Positions 6,328 to 8,075 of a stretch of DNA of 8,075 nucleotides are shown piece after piece. How positions within the stretch are numbered: position 1 is the stretch's first letter; each line of letters begins with the position of its first letter. The DNA comes from Bifidobacteriaceae bacterium (GTDB lineage: Bacteria > Actinomycetota > Actinomycetes > Actinomycetales > WQXJ01): the NCBI GenBank assembly GCA_031266115.1, contig JAISBQ010000125.1:1-8075 (forward strand). Reading direction: 5' to 3'. The notes below the pieces were generated by a model. It had not been told where the DNA came from and made no database searches. It saw only the letters and a program-made list of their open reading frames with translations. The translations under genes and the position numbers were made by a program.

Positions 6328-6339
6328 GCCACCGGTGGC
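6328..6339. promoter_or_regulatory. 12-bp palindrome upstream of cysK, possible operator
   Basis: GCCACCGGTGGC is a perfect palindrome 42-53 bases upstream of the cysK ATG. Overlapping it, GTGCCA (6326-6331) pairs with TGGCAC (6340-6345). The position suits a repressor or activator site for the cysK-cysE operon, but no known regulator motif is recognised and GC-rich palindromes arise easily in this kind of DNA. Confidence 0.25.
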
Positions 6340-6542
6340 TGGCACGCCGATCGCCGTGAGCCGGCGCCGTGGTGCGCCGGACGGCGCTCGCGGGCGTGGG
6401 GTCGCTCAGGCGGCGCGGATCAACAACAGCAACGAGCCGTGGCGGCCGGATGGGATCGGGTCACGGTTCTAAGCTCCTCGCCTCGACTCGCGCGCGGGTA
6501 CGGATTGCCGCGCGCCGGGTTGCCACGAGCGACCATACGCGG

Positions 6543-6571
6543 TTGGCAGGTGGAGTGACAAACACTCGAAC
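6543..6571 (+). promoter_or_regulatory. Weak promoter candidate with internal inverted repeat, deacetylase gene
   Basis: TTGGCA (6543-6548) is a fair -35. After 17 bases, TCGAAC (6566-6571) is only a poor -10. The spacer holds the inverted repeat GAGTG-ACAAA-CACTC (6553-6567). If real, the start point would lie very near the GTG at 6586, which fits better with use of the later TTG start at 6658. Confidence 0.25.
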
Positions 6572-6585
6572 TGGGGGACCACGCG

Positions 6586-7722
6586 GTGGGGCTGCCGTCG
6601 CCGTCGCCGGGGAATGGCACACTGGACGCGTTGGGGGATGGGACGGGGGGATGGGAGTTGACGAAGCCTAGCCAGGATGCCGGCTCCGGGGACGGGGGCG
6701 ACAGGAGGATCAGGTCGTGGCTCGTGCCAGCGATTGTGGCCGTGAGCGTGGTGGTGTTGGGCATAGCTGGCTATTTCACGGTGGCGCGCCCGTCTGGGGT
6801 GGATACACCGCACGGTGCGACAACCGGAGCCGGCCGTGTGGCGGATGGCGTCCGGCCGAGTCCGTCCGGGCCTGGTCTGTCCGCCAGCACCGACGATGGC
6901 GCACCCGGCCCGTCGCAGGTCCCGCCGGCCGGGGGCGCCGCGAGTGGTGCGACGCCAGGTGGCCGTGTCGACGATGGCGCCGGGCCAACCCCCGGTGTGA
7001 TGGGGCCTCCTATCGGGGCACCCGCCGGAGGTGCGGATGGCGCGGACAGGAGCGGGGTGAGCCCTTCAGCTGGGGGTGATGCGCCGGCATCGTCGGCTTC
7101 GGCCGAGCCGGCGCCCGTGGCGGTGGATTGTGCGACGGCGAAGTGCGTGGCGTTGACGTTCGACGATGGGCCCGACCGTCACACCGACGCGATCCTTGAC
7201 GTGCTCGCGGCCAAGGGGGTGCAGGCGACGTTCTTTGTCCAGGGCTACCGGGTGGACCTGTTTCCCGATCAGATGAAACGCGAGGTGGCCGAGGGGCATG
7301 AGGTCGGCAACCATACCTGGAACCACAAGAACCTCACCACGCTGTCCCCGCGGGCGATCAGGTTGCAGATTTCGAAGACCAACGATGCGGTCGCGGCGCT
7401 GACTGGTGCCCGGCCGGCGCTGGTCCGTCCGCCCTACGGAGCCGTCAACAAGAAGGTCCAACGCAAGGTGGAGATGCCGCTGGTGATGTGGAGTGTCGAT
7501 ACCCGCGATTGGGAGACCAAGAACGTCAAGAAGATCCTGAAGCATGTGAAGAAGGACACCGAGCCGGGGTCGATCGTCCTCATGCACGACACGCTGAAGG
7601 CCACAGGCAAGGCGCTGGGCCGGGCGATCGACATTCTCCGCGAGCAGGGCTACACGTTTGTCACGGTGTCGCAACTCCTTGGACCCGAGGCGCGTGCCGG
7701 GAAGGTGTACACCCGTGGGTAG
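6586..7722 (+). CDS. Membrane-anchored polysaccharide deacetylase (NodB/CE4 family)
   Basis: This is a metal-dependent deacetylase of N-acetylated sugars, most likely acting on peptidoglycan or another wall glycan outside the membrane. The 378-aa product has a cytosolic N-terminus, one membrane helix (about 44-64) and a Pro/Gly/Ser/Ala-rich stalk (about 68-178). A NodB domain follows from about 187. All five CE4 motifs are present: TFDDGP (Asp193, Asp194), NHTWNH (metal-binding His243 and His247), RPPYG (281-285), VDTRDW (305-309) and LMHD (His334). Cys182 and Cys187 just before the domain could form a disulfide. The GTG at 6586 has GGGGG eight bases upstream. The TTG at 6658 (residue 25) follows a G-rich ribosome site and would drop 24 low-complexity residues, so the start is uncertain. 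The gene is divergent from cysK and on the same strand as the tRNAs. Wall remodelling or lysozyme resistance is family knowledge; the substrate is not shown. Confidence 0.92.
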   Translation: MGLPSPSPGNGTLDALGDGTGGWELTKPSQDAGSGDGGDRRIRSWLVPAIVAVSVVVLGIAGYFTVARPSGVDTPHGATTGAGRVADGVRPSPSGPGLSASTDDGAPGPSQVPPAGGAASGATPGGRVDDGAGPTPGVMGPPIGAPAGGADGADRSGVSPSAGGDAPASSASAEPAPVAVDCATAKCVALTFDDGPDRHTDAILDVLAAKGVQATFFVQGYRVDLFPDQMKREVAEGHEVGNHTWNHKNLTTLSPRAIRLQISKTNDAVAALTGARPALVRPPYGAVNKKVQRKVEMPLVMWSVDTRDWETKNVKKILKHVKKDTEPGSIVLMHDTLKATGKALGRAIDILREQGYTFVTVSQLLGPEARAGKVYTRG

Positions 7723-7777
7723 GGGGCGACGAAGGGCGCGGGTTCGCGGGCCGAGCGGATTTGCGGCGGGGAGCCGT

Positions 7778-7783
7778 TAGGAT
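7778..7783 (+). promoter_or_regulatory. -10 element for the tRNA-Gly/tRNA-Pro unit
   Basis: TAGGAT lies 30 bases before the first base of tRNA-Gly, suiting a start point near 7790 and a leader of about 23 bases. No -35 of any quality sits upstream. The leader contains a 6-bp hairpin, CGCCCG-GCGT-CGGGCG (7794-7809), four bases before the tRNA. Confidence 0.4.
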
Positions 7784-7812
7784 GGGTCACCGCCGCCCGG
7801 CGTCGGGCGCGT

Positions 7813-7886
7813 GCGGGCGTAGCTCAATGGTAGAGCCCTAGCCTTCCAAGCTAGCCACGCGAGTTCGATTCTCGTCGCCCGCTCCA
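7813..7886 (+). tRNA. tRNA-Gly(UCC)
   Basis: A complete cloverleaf is visible. The acceptor stem pairs GCGGGCG (7813-7819) with CGCCCGC (7876-7882). The D stem is GCTC/GAGC, and the anticodon stem is CTAGC/GCTAG around loop CTTCCAA, with anticodon TCC at 7845-7847. The T stem is GCGAG/CTCGT, with one G-U pair, around TTCGATT. The discriminator is T7883 and CCA is encoded (7884-7886). It reads GGA and possibly GGG codons. Confidence 0.97.
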
Positions 7887-7905
7887 TCCGGCCGTCCCGG
7901 CCGGA
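7887..7905 (+). terminator. Hairpin between tRNA-Gly and tRNA-Pro
   Basis: TCCGGCC (7887-7893) pairs with GGCCGGA (7899-7905) around a 5-base loop, starting at the base after the encoded CCA. It could be a terminator or attenuator, or a processing signal that separates the two tRNAs. There is no T-tract, and tRNA-Pro follows within 20 bases, so a processing role seems at least as likely. Confidence 0.4.
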
Positions 7906-7922
7906 GCGGACCGGCAGGTCCA

Positions 7923-7996
7923 CGGGATGTAGCGCAGCTTGGTAGCGCATCCGCTTTGGGAGCGGAAGGCCGCGAGTTCAAATCTCGCCAGCCCGA
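7923..7996 (+). tRNA. tRNA-Pro(UGG), with an A-G mismatch in the acceptor stem
   Basis: A 74-base cloverleaf without encoded CCA. The D arm is GCGC-AGCTTGGTA-GCGC. The anticodon stem is TCCGC/GCGGA around TTTGGGA, with anticodon TGG at 7957-7959. The variable loop is AGGCC, the T arm is GCGAG-TTCAAAT-CTCGC, and the discriminator is A7996. The acceptor strands are CGGGATG and CAGCCCG. Six of seven positions pair, but A7927 (position 5) faces G7991 (position 68). All other parts are normal, so the gene is probably functional. Confidence 0.95.
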
Positions 7997-8041
7997 CTGA
8001 CATCAGGATCCCGGCTTGTACGCCGGGATCGTGATGTCAGT
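7996..8041 (+). terminator. Very strong hairpin joined to the 3' end of tRNA-Pro
   Basis: ACTGACATCA (7996-8005) pairs with TGATGTCAGT (8032-8041). After one G-G mismatch, GATCCCGGC (8007-8015) pairs with GCCGGGATC (8022-8030) around a 6-base loop TTGTAC. That is 19 pairs in total. The outer arm begins at the discriminator base of tRNA-Pro. A short T-rich stretch (CTGTCTTG) follows. It most likely terminates the tRNA transcript. Confidence 0.75.
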
Positions 8042-8075
8042 CTGTCTTGTACGCGTCGGGATTTGGGAGGAGGGG

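Larger units (their letters stand above)
6287..6585. other. Divergent intergenic region between cysK and the deacetylase gene
   Basis: About 299 bases without a credible gene; reading frames here lack ribosome sites and family features. It must hold the promoters of both flanking divergent genes. It contains a 12-bp palindrome near cysK (6328-6339) and a weak promoter with an inverted repeat near the deacetylase start (6543-6571). The middle (6350-6540) shows nothing I can name. Confidence 0.5.

Noticed and set aside
7066..7674. Minus-strand open frame of 202 codons opposite the deacetylase
   Set aside because: His/Arg-rich shadow; all five CE4 motifs are on the plus strand.
7923..8041. tRNA-Pro 3' end as an integrated phage or island attachment site
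   Set aside because: No integrase, no second copy of the tRNA end and no mobile gene is visible in the window; the hairpin is more simply a terminator. The right flank is not available to test it.
1..8075. CRISPR array, insertion sequence, toxin-antitoxin pair or riboswitch
   Set aside because: I found no regular repeat-spacer pattern, transposase, small paired genes or recognisable aptamer on either strand.

Overview
The window reads as chromosomal DNA of a high-GC Gram-positive actinobacterium. The evidence is the GC-rich coding sequence with GTG and TTG starts, an actinobacterial-type RpiB that carries a glutamate where the classical enzyme has a catalytic cysteine, and a tRNA-Gly/tRNA-Pro pair. 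A propionibacterium-like relative is a guess from general familiarity, not something the sequence proves.

Left part (1-4027, all on the minus strand) is a block of three exported proteins. From right to left these are: a 500-aa secreted protein with two META/HslJ-like domains and two Ig-like (Big_2-type) domains (2525-4027); a 298-aa secreted protein ending in one Ig-like (Big_3_5-type) domain, with a near-consensus promoter (1322-2218); and a secreted chymotrypsin-like S1 protease with an alpha-lytic-type pro-region (1-1202). The protease runs off the left edge. It is split by two single-base shifts that cancel each other, so its signal peptide, pro-region and catalytic domain lie in frames A, B and A. 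By eye this block is less GC-rich than the rest of the window.

Middle part (4160-6286) is metabolic. rpiB (pentose phosphate pathway) is divergent from the secreted block and convergent with a cysK-cysE operon on the minus strand, which converts serine to cysteine through O-acetylserine. CysE ends in the C-terminal isoleucine that this family uses to dock into CysK. A 9-bp inverted repeat between rpiB and cysE could end transcription in both directions.

Right part (6586-8075, plus strand) holds a membrane-anchored CE4 polysaccharide deacetylase with a long Pro/Gly/Ser/Ala-rich stalk and all five catalytic motifs. It is followed by tRNA-Gly(UCC), a small hairpin, tRNA-Pro(UGG), and a very strong hairpin that begins at the last base of tRNA-Pro. 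The tRNA-Pro has an unusual A-G opposition in its acceptor stem.

I do not see a clearly new multi-gene system. The most unusual items are the doubly frameshifted protease, the META-META-Big2-Big2 secreted protein, the hairpin fused to the tRNA-Pro end, and the acceptor-stem mismatch.
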